The notes beneath the pieces are model-generated. The model did no database searches. It worked only from the letters and a program-made list of their open reading frames with translations, and was not told where the DNA came from. Both the position numbers and the translations under genes were made by a program. Shown piece after piece: positions 1-8,015 of a stretch of 64,000 nucleotides of DNA (position 1 is its first letter; the number at the start of each line of letters is the position of its first letter). The stretch comes from Sulfurimonas crateris (GTDB taxonomy: Bacteria; Campylobacterota; Campylobacteria; Campylobacterales; Sulfurimonadaceae). The stretch covers positions 1 to 64,000 of the forward strand of contig NZ_SZPX01000003.1 of the NCBI RefSeq assembly GCF_005217605.1, read 5' to 3'.

Positions 1-127
1 ATTCCCATCGGGGACGATGGGAACGAGAAAACATTTAAAAAAAACTTTCTGCTACGCCACACTCTGCAAGCCAAACTCTACTTTAAAGTCAGTAGCTTTT
101 ACTTCTGGAACTATGTTGTTTTTTACT
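1..127. repeat. Direct repeat copy with the 3' end of the wHTH antitoxin gene
   Basis: Positions 1-127 match 343-469 base for base (offset 342). The copy begins with a REP-type hairpin and includes, on the minus strand, the last ~25 codons of the wHTH gene at 394-765 with its stop codon. Identity breaks at 128, where a REPIN-like element begins. It is a partial gene duplication cut by the repeat. It may extend left of the window. Confidence 0.85.
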
Positions 128-207
128 CGCTCCCATGCTCCTGCGTGGGAGTGTGTATTTCAGGTTATTTTACAGTATGCATTCCCATCGAGGACGATGG
201 AAATGAG
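124..207. repeat. REPIN-like doublet, copy 1
   Basis: Two hairpins in inverted orientation. The left one (124-155) has arms CTCCCA/TGGGAG; the right one (178-207) has ATTCCCATCG/CGATGGAAAT. The reverse complement of the right hairpin resembles the left one (CTCG[C/T]TCCCAT start), which is the REPIN arrangement. Positions 123-241 recur identically at 1241-1359 (119 bp). Confidence 0.7.
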
Positions 208-369
208 AAAAAAGTGGAGATTCATCCACAGGGGTGTAGTTTCAGGGGTGTAGTTTTATGCATTCCCACGGAGACCGTGGGAACGAGAGAAAGTGGAGAT
301 TCATTCTCAGGGGCGTTGTTTAGGGGCGTTGTTTCAGTATGCATTCCCATCGGGGACGATGGGAACGAG
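178..369. repeat. 81-bp tandem array of hairpin plus spacer
   Basis: Hairpins of the form TGCATTCCCA...TGGGAACGAG start at 178, 259 and 340, so the period is exactly 81 bp. The intervening ~50-bp spacers are also related: both contain GTGGAGATTCAT followed by a doubled GGGGTGTAGTTT or GGGGCGTTGTTT motif. This is a diverged tandem repeat of REP unit plus spacer. Confidence 0.65.
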
Positions 370-393
370 AAAACATTTAAAAAAAACTTTCTG

Positions 394-765
394 CTACGCC
401 ACACTCTGCAAGCCAAACTCTACTTTAAAGTCAGTAGCTTTTACTTCTGGAACTATGTTGTTTTTTACTTTGTTTAAATCTACAATCCCATATCTTTGAA
501 GTGTTTTTAGCGTTCTTGATAGATTTGACTTTGCTCTTCCGCTTAGCTCCTCAAGTTCTCTGAGTGATTGAGGATTATTCAGCAAAATTATTCTAAGCAG
601 CTCTTGATTTTCGCTTGAGAGTATTTGAGCCATTGACTTTAAAGACTCAAACCATACTTTTGGCTCATCTTTTTTGGGGATATACTCGCCTTTTGCGATT
701 GCTATCGTTCTTTTTTTGTACTGCTCTAAAGGCATTATGCCTACTCTTAAAGTTTCTAGTTTCAT
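394..765 (-). CDS. HVO_A0114-type winged-helix protein, probable antitoxin
   Basis: A 123-residue protein. Its C-terminal half (about 60-105) is a winged helix-turn-helix (SLRELEELSGRAKSNLSRTL, then LQRYGIVDL). This fits the HVO_A0114 family of putative DNA-binding proteins, which is known to pair with DUF6516 proteins. It lies 11 bp downstream of the DUF6516 gene on the same strand, with an AAAGGAT ribosome site before the ATG. I infer that it is the antitoxin and autorepressor, acting at the palindrome at 1125-1143. Its 3' end is duplicated at 1-127. Confidence 0.7.
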   Translation of the reverse strand: MKLETLRVGIMPLEQYKKRTIAIAKGEYIPKKDEPKVWFESLKSMAQILSSENQELLRIILLNNPQSLRELEELSGRAKSNLSRTLKTLQRYGIVDLNKVKNNIVPEVKATDFKVEFGLQSVA

Positions 766-776
766 TTTTCATCCTT

Positions 777-1112
777 TTAACTGTTTGCTATGTAATAATC
801 CACACTGTTCCAAAAATCTTCTACAAGTTGCGCGCAAGACTCAAACTCATAAGGTACGATATCTATTTTCTTATGTACATGGTCTAATGTCTCTTTTCTA
901 GCAGCATACTTCTTAGAAGACTTAAAACTATGAGCGTTATCATAACCGACCACTCTATGGTTTCTTTTGTCATGCAAAGTCAAAGAGTATTTAACTCCAT
1001 GAGGAACAGTTTTGCTCTTTTGAACTTTTTTTGCTTCAAACTTGACCCAATAACCACTATCCAAAGGATAAACTTCGCCATCAAGATTTAGTAAAAACTC
1101 TAAATCATTCAT
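777..1112 (-). CDS. DUF6516 family protein, probable toxin
   Basis: A 111-residue protein matching my recollection of the DUF6516 family: an N-terminal beta-rich part with GYWVKFEAKKV, a central HGVKYSLTLHDKRNHRVVGYDNAH block with conserved Tyr/Asp/His, and a C-terminal acidic helix. DUF6516 genes commonly precede HVO_A0114-type regulators in putative toxin-antitoxin pairs, and that is the arrangement here. The ribosome site AGGAAG sits 4 nt before the ATG. The biochemical activity is not known to me, so toxin is an inference from pairing and operon structure. Confidence 0.65.
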   Translation of the reverse strand: MNDLEFLLNLDGEVYPLDSGYWVKFEAKKVQKSKTVPHGVKYSLTLHDKRNHRVVGYDNAHSFKSSKKYAARKETLDHVHKKIDIVPYEFESCAQLVEDFWNSVDYYIANS

Positions 1113-1124
1113 AATGCTTCCTTT

Positions 1125-1143
1125 GTTATCATCAAATGATAAC
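1125..1143. promoter_or_regulatory. Palindromic operator upstream of the toxin-antitoxin pair
   Basis: A perfect 8-bp inverted repeat, GTTATCAT-CAA-ATGATAAC, sits 13 bp before the DUF6516 start codon and just before its ribosome site. This is the position expected for an autoregulatory operator bound by the wHTH protein. The symmetry is visible in the sequence; the function is inferred. Confidence 0.55.
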
Positions 1144-1241
1144 TAAATTATTTTTATATCAATGTTAAATATTTTAAATAATAGCGATTTTAATTCGAGA
1201 TGTGAGAAAATATGACAGATTGAAATGTTTATACATGGTAT

Positions 1242-1325
1242 TACTCGCTCCCATGCTCCTGCGTGGGAGTGTGTATTTCAGGTTATTTTACAGTATGCAT
1301 TCCCATCGAGGACGATGGAAATGAG
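1242..1325. repeat. REPIN-like doublet, copy 2
   Basis: The left hairpin is at 1242-1273 and the right hairpin at 1296-1325. It lies within the 119-bp block that is identical to 123-241. Identity stops at 1360, where transposase-like coding sequence begins. Confidence 0.7.
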
Positions 1326-1360
1326 AAAAAAGTGGAGATTCATCCACAGGGGTGTAGTTG

Positions 1361-1525
1361 CATCACTACAACCAAAGAAGCATGGTCGAGAGAGTTAATA
1401 AATATCTCAAGGATGACTTTGGATGTGATAAGATATATTATCAAGGAGCTTCAAAAGTAGCTTCTGTGTTAGCCTTTGGAATACTCTGTATCTGTATTCA
1501 TCAGAGTATAAAGATGATTACTTGA
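1361..1525 (+). pseudogene. Transposase C-terminal remnant
   Basis: An open frame from 1361 to the stop at 1523-1525 reads YNQRSMVERVNKYLKDDFG, then a DKIYYQGASKV block and an AFGILCICIHQS helix. This matches the C-terminal DDE(E)-type pattern of IS transposases of the form RSTVERVNxRLKDxFG...G..KV..HL.FG.LA. Only about 54 codons remain. The 5' part is absent, and the fragment starts exactly where the REPIN-containing block ends, so it is a decayed insertion sequence. Confidence 0.6.
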
Positions 1526-1776
1526 TTTTACAGGCAAAAGTTACAAAAAATCGTTCCGAAACTAGCGAATAGCGGTTTCACGAAGTGAAAAGTTTCCTTG
1601 AAAATCAAACCTAAACCATAAAGCACGGAGTAAAAAATGATAATTTAGAACAAATAAGTCAAAAAACTGTAAAATTACAGGCAATGGCTAAAATCAGTTT
1701 TTTAAAAAGTTAGAAAATTGACTTTAGAAGATATTAGCTTGGTTGCTTGGTTGAATTTGCAAGTGGCTCAGAAAAA
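1526..1776. other. Non-coding decay zone
   Basis: No convincing gene was found. The stretch has a small inverted repeat (TTTCACGAAGTGAAA, about 1575-1589) and two occurrences of a TTACAGGCAA motif (about 1529 and 1676). These may be ends of lost mobile elements. Confidence 0.3.
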
Positions 1777-1968
1777 TTACTTTTTTATATTATTAACAAT
1801 CAAATAATAAATAGTTAAGCACAGTATAAAAGCTATTCCACCCCATGGAAGTTCACCTTTACTCAAAAATAATTCTCTTTGATATTGCATATTAAAGTAA
1901 GGAAATTGAGTTGATAATATCACAAAAATCAAAGTTATTACAATATATCCTATCCAGAATTTATTCAT
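1777..1968 (-). CDS. Small two-helix membrane protein, unknown
   Basis: A 63-residue hypothetical protein with two predicted membrane helices: about 5-22 (IGYIVITLIFVILS) and about 43-58 (GGIAFILCLTIYYLIV). They are separated by a polar stretch containing NMQYQRELFLSKGELPWGG. A weak GGGA site lies 8 nt before the ATG. It sits in the scar zone between the transposase remnant and the REPIN that truncates the restriction gene. I recognise no family, and a chance ORF cannot be excluded. Confidence 0.4.
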   Translation of the reverse strand: MNKFWIGYIVITLIFVILSTQFPYFNMQYQRELFLSKGELPWGGIAFILCLTIYYLIVNNIKK

Positions 1969-1998
1969 TAATTAAGTCCCATATTGAATTTAATCCTT

Positions 1999-2080
1999 TA
2001 CTCGCTCCCATGCTCTAGCGTGGGAGTGTGTTTCAGGTTATTGTGCAGTATGCATTCCCATCGAGGACGATGGGAACGAG
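1999..2080. repeat. REPIN-like doublet, copy 3, inside a restriction gene
   Basis: The left hairpin (1999-2030, arms CTCCCA/TGGGAG) and right hairpin (2051-2080, arms TTCCCATCG/CGATGGGAA) share the layout of copies 1 and 2 but have a shorter spacer and several substitutions. The element supplies the last codons and the stop of the truncated gene at 2033-3973. Confidence 0.7.
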
Positions 2081-3973
2081 AAAAGAATAGTTTTCATTAA
2101 TATATTCTCTCAATGTAGTACCATAATTTGCAGATAAAATTTTATTTGGAATAATAAAAGATAAATATCTACCATTTTTTAACAAACTCAACCCTAGCTC
2201 TACAAATGGTACAAATATATCCCAATTTCCTACAGCTGTTCTATAATTTTTTGCTATCCATTTTCTTTCATCCTTGTAGAACTTAGTCATACTTTCAGAG
2301 TCTACATACGGAGGATTTCCAATCACAACATCAAAACCGCCTTGTGCAAAAACTTCCGCAAACTCTTCTTCCCACACAAAAGCGTTCTCTGCTACTGTTT
2401 TATCGTCTATAAGAGAATTGCCGCATTTTATTTTATCTGCCAGTTTTGTAAGCTCTCTTCCCTTATGAGCCGTTCTTAGCCAGAGTGAGAGTTTTGCTAT
2501 CTCTACTGCGTCTTCGTTGATATCTACGCCGTATAGGTTGTGTTCTAGTATCTCTTTTTCTATCTCGTAACCGAGTGTCAAGTCCTCAAAAGGCAGAAGC
2601 ATATCTCTCACGAGGGTGTGTTCGTTTATGAGAAACTCTAACGCTTGGTTTAGAAATGCGCCGCTTCCGCATGCGGGGTCTAGTATCTTTAGGTTTGTAA
2701 GCCATTCGCGGTAGTCTAAGATGTTTTGTTTATGTGTTTGTTCGGCTTTTGTGAGTTTTTTAGTATTGGATGGAGTTAAAATCTCGCCGCCGATTTGCAG
2801 TAGTTCTCTTTTTTCTTCGCAAAGCCTGCCCAGAGTGTTTTCAACGATGTAGTGGGTGATGTACTCGGGAGTGTAGAAGACGCCGTCTTTTTTGCGTTTA
2901 GATTTTTTCTTGTCAAAGTCGGTGTTATCTATGTTTGCCTGAAGCTCCTCCAAGTCCGTCAAACTCTGCTCAAATATATGCCCTAGTATGTTTACGCTCA
3001 CATCGCTCATAAAGTCGTAGTCGCTTAGTTTTTGCGCCTCCATGTCAAGTTGCGCATCGTCTATAATGAGAGTATCGAGAAGTTCATCTTTTGCAAAAAG
3101 TCCGCCGTTGTATTTTGGAATGCCTAGCTTCTCATTTCCCTCGTTTATGGCGTTAAAGTAGAACTTGTAGATATCGTAAAGAGCGTAAGATGTAAATTTT
3201 TGTCCCTTAAACTCCTCTCGTATCTCTTTGATGGTGTTGTGTCGAAGCAGTCCGCGGTCTTCTGCAAAAAGCATAAATATAATGCGGTCACAGAGCTTTT
3301 GGGTAAGGCGGAGCAGGGTTGATTTCTCAAGAGAGTTATTTTTTACTATATTTTCAAAAAGATGGGTTCTAAAGAGCGAGAAATCTTTGTAAAGTTCTTT
3401 AGAAATTTGGAGTTCAAAGTTTGCAGACTTCTCTTTTAGTTTGAGCGGTAAGCCCTCTTTTATGCTCTCATAGCTTAGCAGAAGATGCAGTTTTTTGAAC
3501 TCTTCATAAGTGAGGTAAAAGAGGCTAAACTTCTCGTAAGCGGTCTTTTTGTCTATGTAAAATCTCAGTTCGTCAAAGTTCGAGATGATGACGTACTTTG
3601 AGTTTGAGTGCGAGTTGTGATAGTTAAACGCCTGAGCCTCTATGGCATCTAAGTTTTTGCTCTTTTGGTCTTTTAACTCCACTATGCCGATAACTTCCCC
3701 ATCAACATAGATGACGCCGTCTGCTTTTTTGCCGTCTGTTTCGTTCTTTTTTTCTCGCTCAAGGTTGAAGCTTTGGGGGTTTGTGTTGTCAAGCGTATAA
3801 CCTAAACACTCCTCAAAGACGTCATGTAAGAAGCCGTCTTGGTACTTCTCCTCTTTGACGCTCTTTACAAACTCCACTTTTGACAAAAAGTTTTGGTAGG
3901 CTGCCCACCTCTGAGCAATCAGAGCTTCATCTTGTTTGTAGGTTTTTAGGACGGATTTTAAAAATAACGGCAT
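2033..3973 (-). pseudogene. Type IIG restriction-modification enzyme, 3'-truncated by a REPIN
   Basis: The 646 residues left resemble Eco57I-type fused endonuclease/N6-adenine methyltransferases. The N-terminus has a PD-(D/E)xK-like nuclease signature (DGVIYVDGE then VELKD, about residues 86-105). A helical connector follows, then the methyltransferase with motif I DPACGSGAFLNQ and motif IV GNPPYVDSES. Family members usually continue several hundred residues past NPPY with the rest of the methyltransferase fold and the target-recognition domain. Here the frame runs into the REPIN at about 2085, and the last ~17 residues are repeat-derived. It is probably non-functional, although the nuclease half is intact. 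Confidence 0.75.
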
Positions 3974-4053
3974 AAGATGCTTTTCCTTGCTGCGTATTGT
4001 ATAAAAAAGAGTTTAGCAAAAACTAAATTAAACTCTTGTTTTTATTCTGGTTT

Positions 4054-4542
4054 TTACTTTCTAAGCGCCTCTCTTGCTGCTCTGTCCACTAGAGTGAAGT
4101 ATTTGTCTATTTCGTCTTTGTCTTCGCTTCTTTTGTGCCCTTTTACTTTGATGAAATCACACTCGTAAAGGTCTGTGAGCTCATAAAACTTTTCGTAAAG
4201 CTTGTGATTTTTTATAAGCGTGCCTCTTCTTGTCATGTAGTGGTTTTTTTTGATCTTCTCTTCTCTATCTTTTAGGTTAATGATATTTTGGCAGTCGGTA
4301 TAGACTACTACTTTGGAGTTTTTTGTCGGTAGTTTTTGCAGAGCCCATAAAAAGGTCTCAAGTTCCAATTTTGAGGATGTTGTGCACTCAAATCTTTTGA
4401 CCCTGACCTTTAGTTTTGAGAGCGGTGCTTCAATCTCAAACTCGCCCAAAAGCAGGTACGCACCGTAGCCGACTTTTGTTTGCGGGTCTACGCTGGCATC
4501 TGTAAATAAGAAGAGCGTGGGCTTGTTTATGTCAACGTACAT
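4054..4542 (-). CDS. RNase H-like protein
   Basis: A 162-residue protein with the RNase HI fold signatures: FTDASVDP (first Asp, about residue 14), KLELETFLWAL (catalytic Glu, about 59), VYTDCQN (Asp, about 83) and KGHKRSEDKDEIDKYFTLVDRAA (His and last Asp, about 133-155). The family hydrolyses RNA in RNA:DNA hybrids. The order and spacing of acidic residues suggest an active enzyme, although overall similarity to canonical RnhA looks low. It lies between the broken restriction gene and zupT, reads in the same direction, and is probably transcribed on its own. Confidence 0.7.
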   Translation of the reverse strand: MYVDINKPTLFLFTDASVDPQTKVGYGAYLLLGEFEIEAPLSKLKVRVKRFECTTSSKLELETFLWALQKLPTKNSKVVVYTDCQNIINLKDREEKIKKNHYMTRRGTLIKNHKLYEKFYELTDLYECDFIKVKGHKRSEDKDEIDKYFTLVDRAAREALRK

Positions 4543-4566
4543 CTGTGGCTCTTTTCCTTTTGTTTA

Positions 4567-5412
4567 TTATATTAGTTTAAAAGCGATCAGGCTTATTGCC
4601 ATGACAAGCATACCGAGTGTTATTCCCGCTATGGTAGTGTGGGCATTACCATAAACTCTTGCAGCCGGCAAAAGCTCATCAAACGATATGTAGACCATTA
4701 TTCCTGCGACCATACCAAAAGTAATGCCCAAAGTAGCGTCTCCCATAAAAGGCAATAGGATAAAAAAGCCCACAAGCGCACCTACAGGCTCTGCCACTCC
4801 TGATAGAGTCGCGTACCAAAATGCACTTTTTTTGTTCCCTGTTGCGTGGTATATAGGCAGAGAGACCGCCATCCCTTCAGGTATGTTGTGAATCGCAATT
4901 GCAAAAGCAATTGTTATACCCACCGTAGGGTCTTCAAGAGCGGAGATAAAGGTGGCAAAACCCTCAGGAAAGTTGTGTATGCCGATAGCCAGCGCGGTAA
5001 AAATTCCTGTGCGTTTAAGAGCGGAGTTTTTTATAAGAGAGCTTTGTGCATCCGGTTTTAGTTCTAGTAGTTGGCTGTTGCTTTTGGTCTCATGAGGGTT
5101 TACATCTTCAGGAATAACTTTGTCTATAAAGGCAGTAAGTGCCATACCTGCAAAAAAAGCAAGAACGGCAAGTGATTCTCCAGTGAACTGGCTTGAGTAA
5201 AGCTGAGTAAAGGAGTCTTTTGATTTTGCCAAAATTTCTACAAAAGAGACGTAGATCATAACACCGGCTGAGAATCCCATCCCGATAGAGAGTATAGTGT
5301 AGTTTTTGCTCTTTGAGAAGAATGCCAAAAGGGCGCCTATGGAGGTTGAAAGCCCCGCAAGTAGAGTAAGCGCAAAAGCAAATAAAAATGTTTCAAATGA
5401 TAAATCTTGCAT
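4567..5412 (-). CDS. zupT: ZIP-family zinc transporter ZupT
   Basis: A 281-residue inner-membrane protein of the ZIP family, which imports Zn2+ and other divalent cations. About eight membrane helices are visible. The family metal-binding signatures are HNFPEG (about residue 147) and HNIPEG (about 176), each in a helix and both intact. The cytoplasmic loop between helices 3 and 4 (about 100-130) is polar with a HETKS stretch. Length and motifs match bacterial ZupT. No zinc-responsive operator was recognised in the short upstream gap. Confidence 0.9.
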   Translation of the reverse strand: MQDLSFETFLFAFALTLLAGLSTSIGALLAFFSKSKNYTILSIGMGFSAGVMIYVSFVEILAKSKDSFTQLYSSQFTGESLAVLAFFAGMALTAFIDKVIPEDVNPHETKSNSQLLELKPDAQSSLIKNSALKRTGIFTALAIGIHNFPEGFATFISALEDPTVGITIAFAIAIHNIPEGMAVSLPIYHATGNKKSAFWYATLSGVAEPVGALVGFFILLPFMGDATLGITFGMVAGIMVYISFDELLPAARVYGNAHTTIAGITLGMLVMAISLIAFKLI

Positions 5413-5453
5413 ACAAAGATTATAAGATTTTAAAAATAAATCGCGCCTTTTAT

Positions 5454-7397
5454 CTACTCCGTATTTGCGCTTTTTCTAGGTTCTGAAAGAAAGTAGCCTT
5501 GTGTGCGGTTTACGTTAAGCTCTTTGACCTTTTCATAGATGTCAGCGCTGTGCACAAACTCCGCTACAGTCAATATATTTAATCTTTTTGCAAAGTCAAC
5601 TATCGTCTCAACGATTATCTGGGCGCTTATATCATTGTCAAGATTCTCAATCAGGGTGCCGTCGATCTTTATATAGTCAATATTTAACTTAAGTAGATGC
5701 TCAAAGTTTGAGTATCCGCTTCCAAAGTCATCGATTGCTATTCTACAGCCAAGCTTTTTCATCTCACGTGTAAAAATAGAGACCTCTTCATAATTTTCTA
5801 TGCCGTCTGATTCAAGTATCTCAAAGATGATTTTGTTTGCAACGTTGTACTGGATTATTTTTGCCTTTATGTAGTTGACAATATCGACATTAAGAATATC
5901 TTCCACGGAGAGGTTGATAGAGAAGTCATACTCAAGATCTGCAAAGTGTATGCAGCTTTTTTCTATCATTATCTTTGTGAGCGTATTGTAGAGGCGGCTC
6001 TTTTTTGCAACATTTAAAAATAGGTATGGACTTATGACTTTACCCTCATCGTCTATTAAGCGCACAAGACACTCAAAACTTGCAATTTTATCTGTTATGT
6101 TGTCAAATATAGGTTGATAGTAAGGAACAATCATATCATGTTCAATAGCTTTTTTTAGCTTTTTAACCCACTCCATATTCTCTTTATATTGACCTTCGAT
6201 ATTTAGATTCTCATCATAAAGCAGAAATGATTTTTGCTGTTTTTTTGCAGATTTTAGAGCTATGTCCGCTTTTTCCAAGCCGCCGTCAACTTGATATGCT
6301 CCGCCTACCGTTACTCTTATGCTTATCTCGTTGTTGTCGTTGAAAAAAATCATCTTCTCAACGTCGTTTATTAGCTTATGCGCAATTTTTATAAACTCTT
6401 GAAGCGGAGGTTTTTGAACAAAGAGCAGTGCGAACTCATCTCCGGAGAGGCGCTTTAGCTTAACAAACTCATTGGCTTTAAACATATTTTTAAGTCTGTT
6501 TGAGAACTTTTTTAGAACATTGTCTCCTGCAATCTGGCCAAAGAAATCATTTATCTCTTTGAAGTCGTCTATATTGATAATAAGCAGCGCTCCATCGTCG
6601 ATATCTACTATGTCGTTGAACATACTAAATCTGTTTGGAAGACCTGTTAGCGTATCTATATAGAGCTGTGCACGAAGTTCAAGTGTCTTTTCATTTACTT
6701 TCTCCTCCAGATAGTGGTTTATGTTCTCCTGCTTTTTTGAATACTGCACTATTTTTTTCTGCATATTGGTTAGAGCATTTGAGATAAGTCCGATCTCATT
6801 GTTCTGCGATATAAATGGAATCTCTATATTTTTGTTAGGAGAGTAGTTCTTTAGCAGTTTTGATATCTGTCTCAGCGGAGAGAGAAGTTTTTTTACATAA
6901 AGACCAAATAGCGCAAGAAGAATCACCAGAGATAAAACAAGTAGAGCAGTTAGATCGGTGTACTTTGATATAAGCTCTTTATACCCTTTGTTTGAGTATA
7001 TAAGTACAAGTTCACCTATCGCTTTTGATGAGTTTGGTTGAGTAAGAGTCCTCTTTACCACAAAAGATTCATCTATTTCGGCTTTGTGCTCTTTTGATTC
7101 TACATAGTTGATAAGATTGTTGTTTTTGAGTACTTTTACGGCAAGAATATTTGGATTTTCTATAAGCTGCATGGTGATCTGGTTTATTTTATCTTCCATA
7201 TCAAGATATATATTCAGTGAGATAAGCGGCTCGATAGTTTGGGCGATAATATGTGCTTTTTCTATCTCTATGTGATGAAAAGCTTCCTTGTTTATTTTGT
7301 TGGAAACTACAAAAATAACCAAAGTCATAAAAATAGAAACAAATGCGATCGAGAGCACTATTTTTGTAGATAGAGAGTTGAAACTTTTTCTTTTCAT
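5454..7397 (-). CDS. Membrane GGDEF-EAL protein with periplasmic sensor
   Basis: A 647-residue inner-membrane protein. It has TM1 (about 12-32), a periplasmic domain (about 33-145), TM2 (about 147-168), a HAMP-like linker, and a GGDEF domain with DTLTGLPNR and SGDEF (about 318) but no RxxD inhibitory site. The EAL domain keeps ECLVR (about 441), INLS, EILES, IDDFGSGYSN (about 553), KIDG and TQGYF. The EAL metal and catalytic residues are present, so c-di-GMP hydrolysis is plausible; SGDEF variants can still be cyclases. The layout resembles YfiN/TpbB receptors. It is the last gene of the operon, 72 bp after the YfiR-like gene, which in known systems binds the periplasmic domain of such a protein. 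Confidence 0.85.
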   Translation of the reverse strand: MKRKSFNSLSTKIVLSIAFVSIFMTLVIFVVSNKINKEAFHHIEIEKAHIIAQTIEPLISLNIYLDMEDKINQITMQLIENPNILAVKVLKNNNLINYVESKEHKAEIDESFVVKRTLTQPNSSKAIGELVLIYSNKGYKELISKYTDLTALLVLSLVILLALFGLYVKKLLSPLRQISKLLKNYSPNKNIEIPFISQNNEIGLISNALTNMQKKIVQYSKKQENINHYLEEKVNEKTLELRAQLYIDTLTGLPNRFSMFNDIVDIDDGALLIINIDDFKEINDFFGQIAGDNVLKKFSNRLKNMFKANEFVKLKRLSGDEFALLFVQKPPLQEFIKIAHKLINDVEKMIFFNDNNEISIRVTVGGAYQVDGGLEKADIALKSAKKQQKSFLLYDENLNIEGQYKENMEWVKKLKKAIEHDMIVPYYQPIFDNITDKIASFECLVRLIDDEGKVISPYLFLNVAKKSRLYNTLTKIMIEKSCIHFADLEYDFSINLSVEDILNVDIVNYIKAKIIQYNVANKIIFEILESDGIENYEEVSIFTREMKKLGCRIAIDDFGSGYSNFEHLLKLNIDYIKIDGTLIENLDNDISAQIIVETIVDFAKRLNILTVAEFVHSADIYEKVKELNVNRTQGYFLSEPRKSANTE

Positions 7398-7469
7398 ATA
7401 GATGCCTTAGAGTGCCGATACACATACTTTGAGTATATTTTATCATACATATAAAATAATCTACTCTTT

Positions 7470-8015
7470 TTAACTGCCGCTTTTATCAACAAAGTTGACG
7501 ATCTGGTAAAGTGAATCGACAAAATCGATCTTTTTAGTATTGAGGTTCTCTTTGTTGAGATAAAGTACAGTTGATTTTTCAAGCATTAAAGAAAAAAGTA
7601 TTCCCTGCTTTAAATTGTTTATGCTGTAAGTGAATGAGATAATGCCCTGTTTAATTGCACCTTGTGCTACTTTTTCAATATTTTCTTCAGAGTTCAAGAC
7701 GTAAACTGCAGTTGCTTGAGTCTCATCAGAGAAATTGGAAAACTCTACCAGATCCACTTTGCAACTATATTTACTTTTGTCTTTTCTATTGTTAGCCTCT
7801 ATAAACTCTCCTATCTCCAAGGCGGTATGGTAGTCCTCTTTTTCATAAACGATGGTATATACTATCTTGCCGTCTACAAGTTTGTTTTCGAGTTGTTTAT
7901 CAAGCATAATTATTTTAGGAAAGATAGATGCTTGTGCCTTTAAGAGAAGTTTGTTGTATGTATACCCATAAGAATAGTTGACAAGCATAAAAAGTAAAAG
8001 AGCTGTTTTTTTCAT
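7470..8015 (-). CDS. YfiR-like periplasmic protein (DUF4154)
   Basis: A 181-residue protein with an N-terminal signal sequence (KKTALLLFMLVNYSYG). The body fits the YfiR/DUF4154 family: a KAQASIFPKIIMLDKQL segment, strands around TIVYEKEDYHTALEIGEFIEAN, and a C-terminal GILFSLMLEKSTVLYLNKENL. YfiR proteins sit in the periplasm and restrain a membrane diguanylate cyclase. The start codon directly abuts the stop of the TonB receptor gene, which implies translational coupling. The partner is presumably the GGDEF-EAL protein encoded next. Confidence 0.75.
   Translation of the reverse strand: MKKTALLLFMLVNYSYGYTYNKLLLKAQASIFPKIIMLDKQLENKLVDGKIVYTIVYEKEDYHTALEIGEFIEANNRKDKSKYSCKVDLVEFSNFSDETQATAVYVLNSEENIEKVAQGAIKQGIISFTYSINNLKQGILFSLMLEKSTVLYLNKENLNTKKIDFVDSLYQIVNFVDKSGS

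Noticed and set aside
178-369. CRISPR array
   Set aside because: The hairpin units are diverged, spacers are related to each other and ~50 bp, and no cas gene is present. It is a tandem REP-type repeat.
17-499. Several ORFs of 60-110 codons across the repeat array
   Set aside because: They are read through the hairpin repeats and their spacers, recur wherever the repeat recurs, and have no ribosome site or family signal.
1263-1460. 65-codon ORF over REPIN copy 2
   Set aside because: It starts in the repeat and runs out of frame through the transposase remnant; the transposase-like reading is in another frame.
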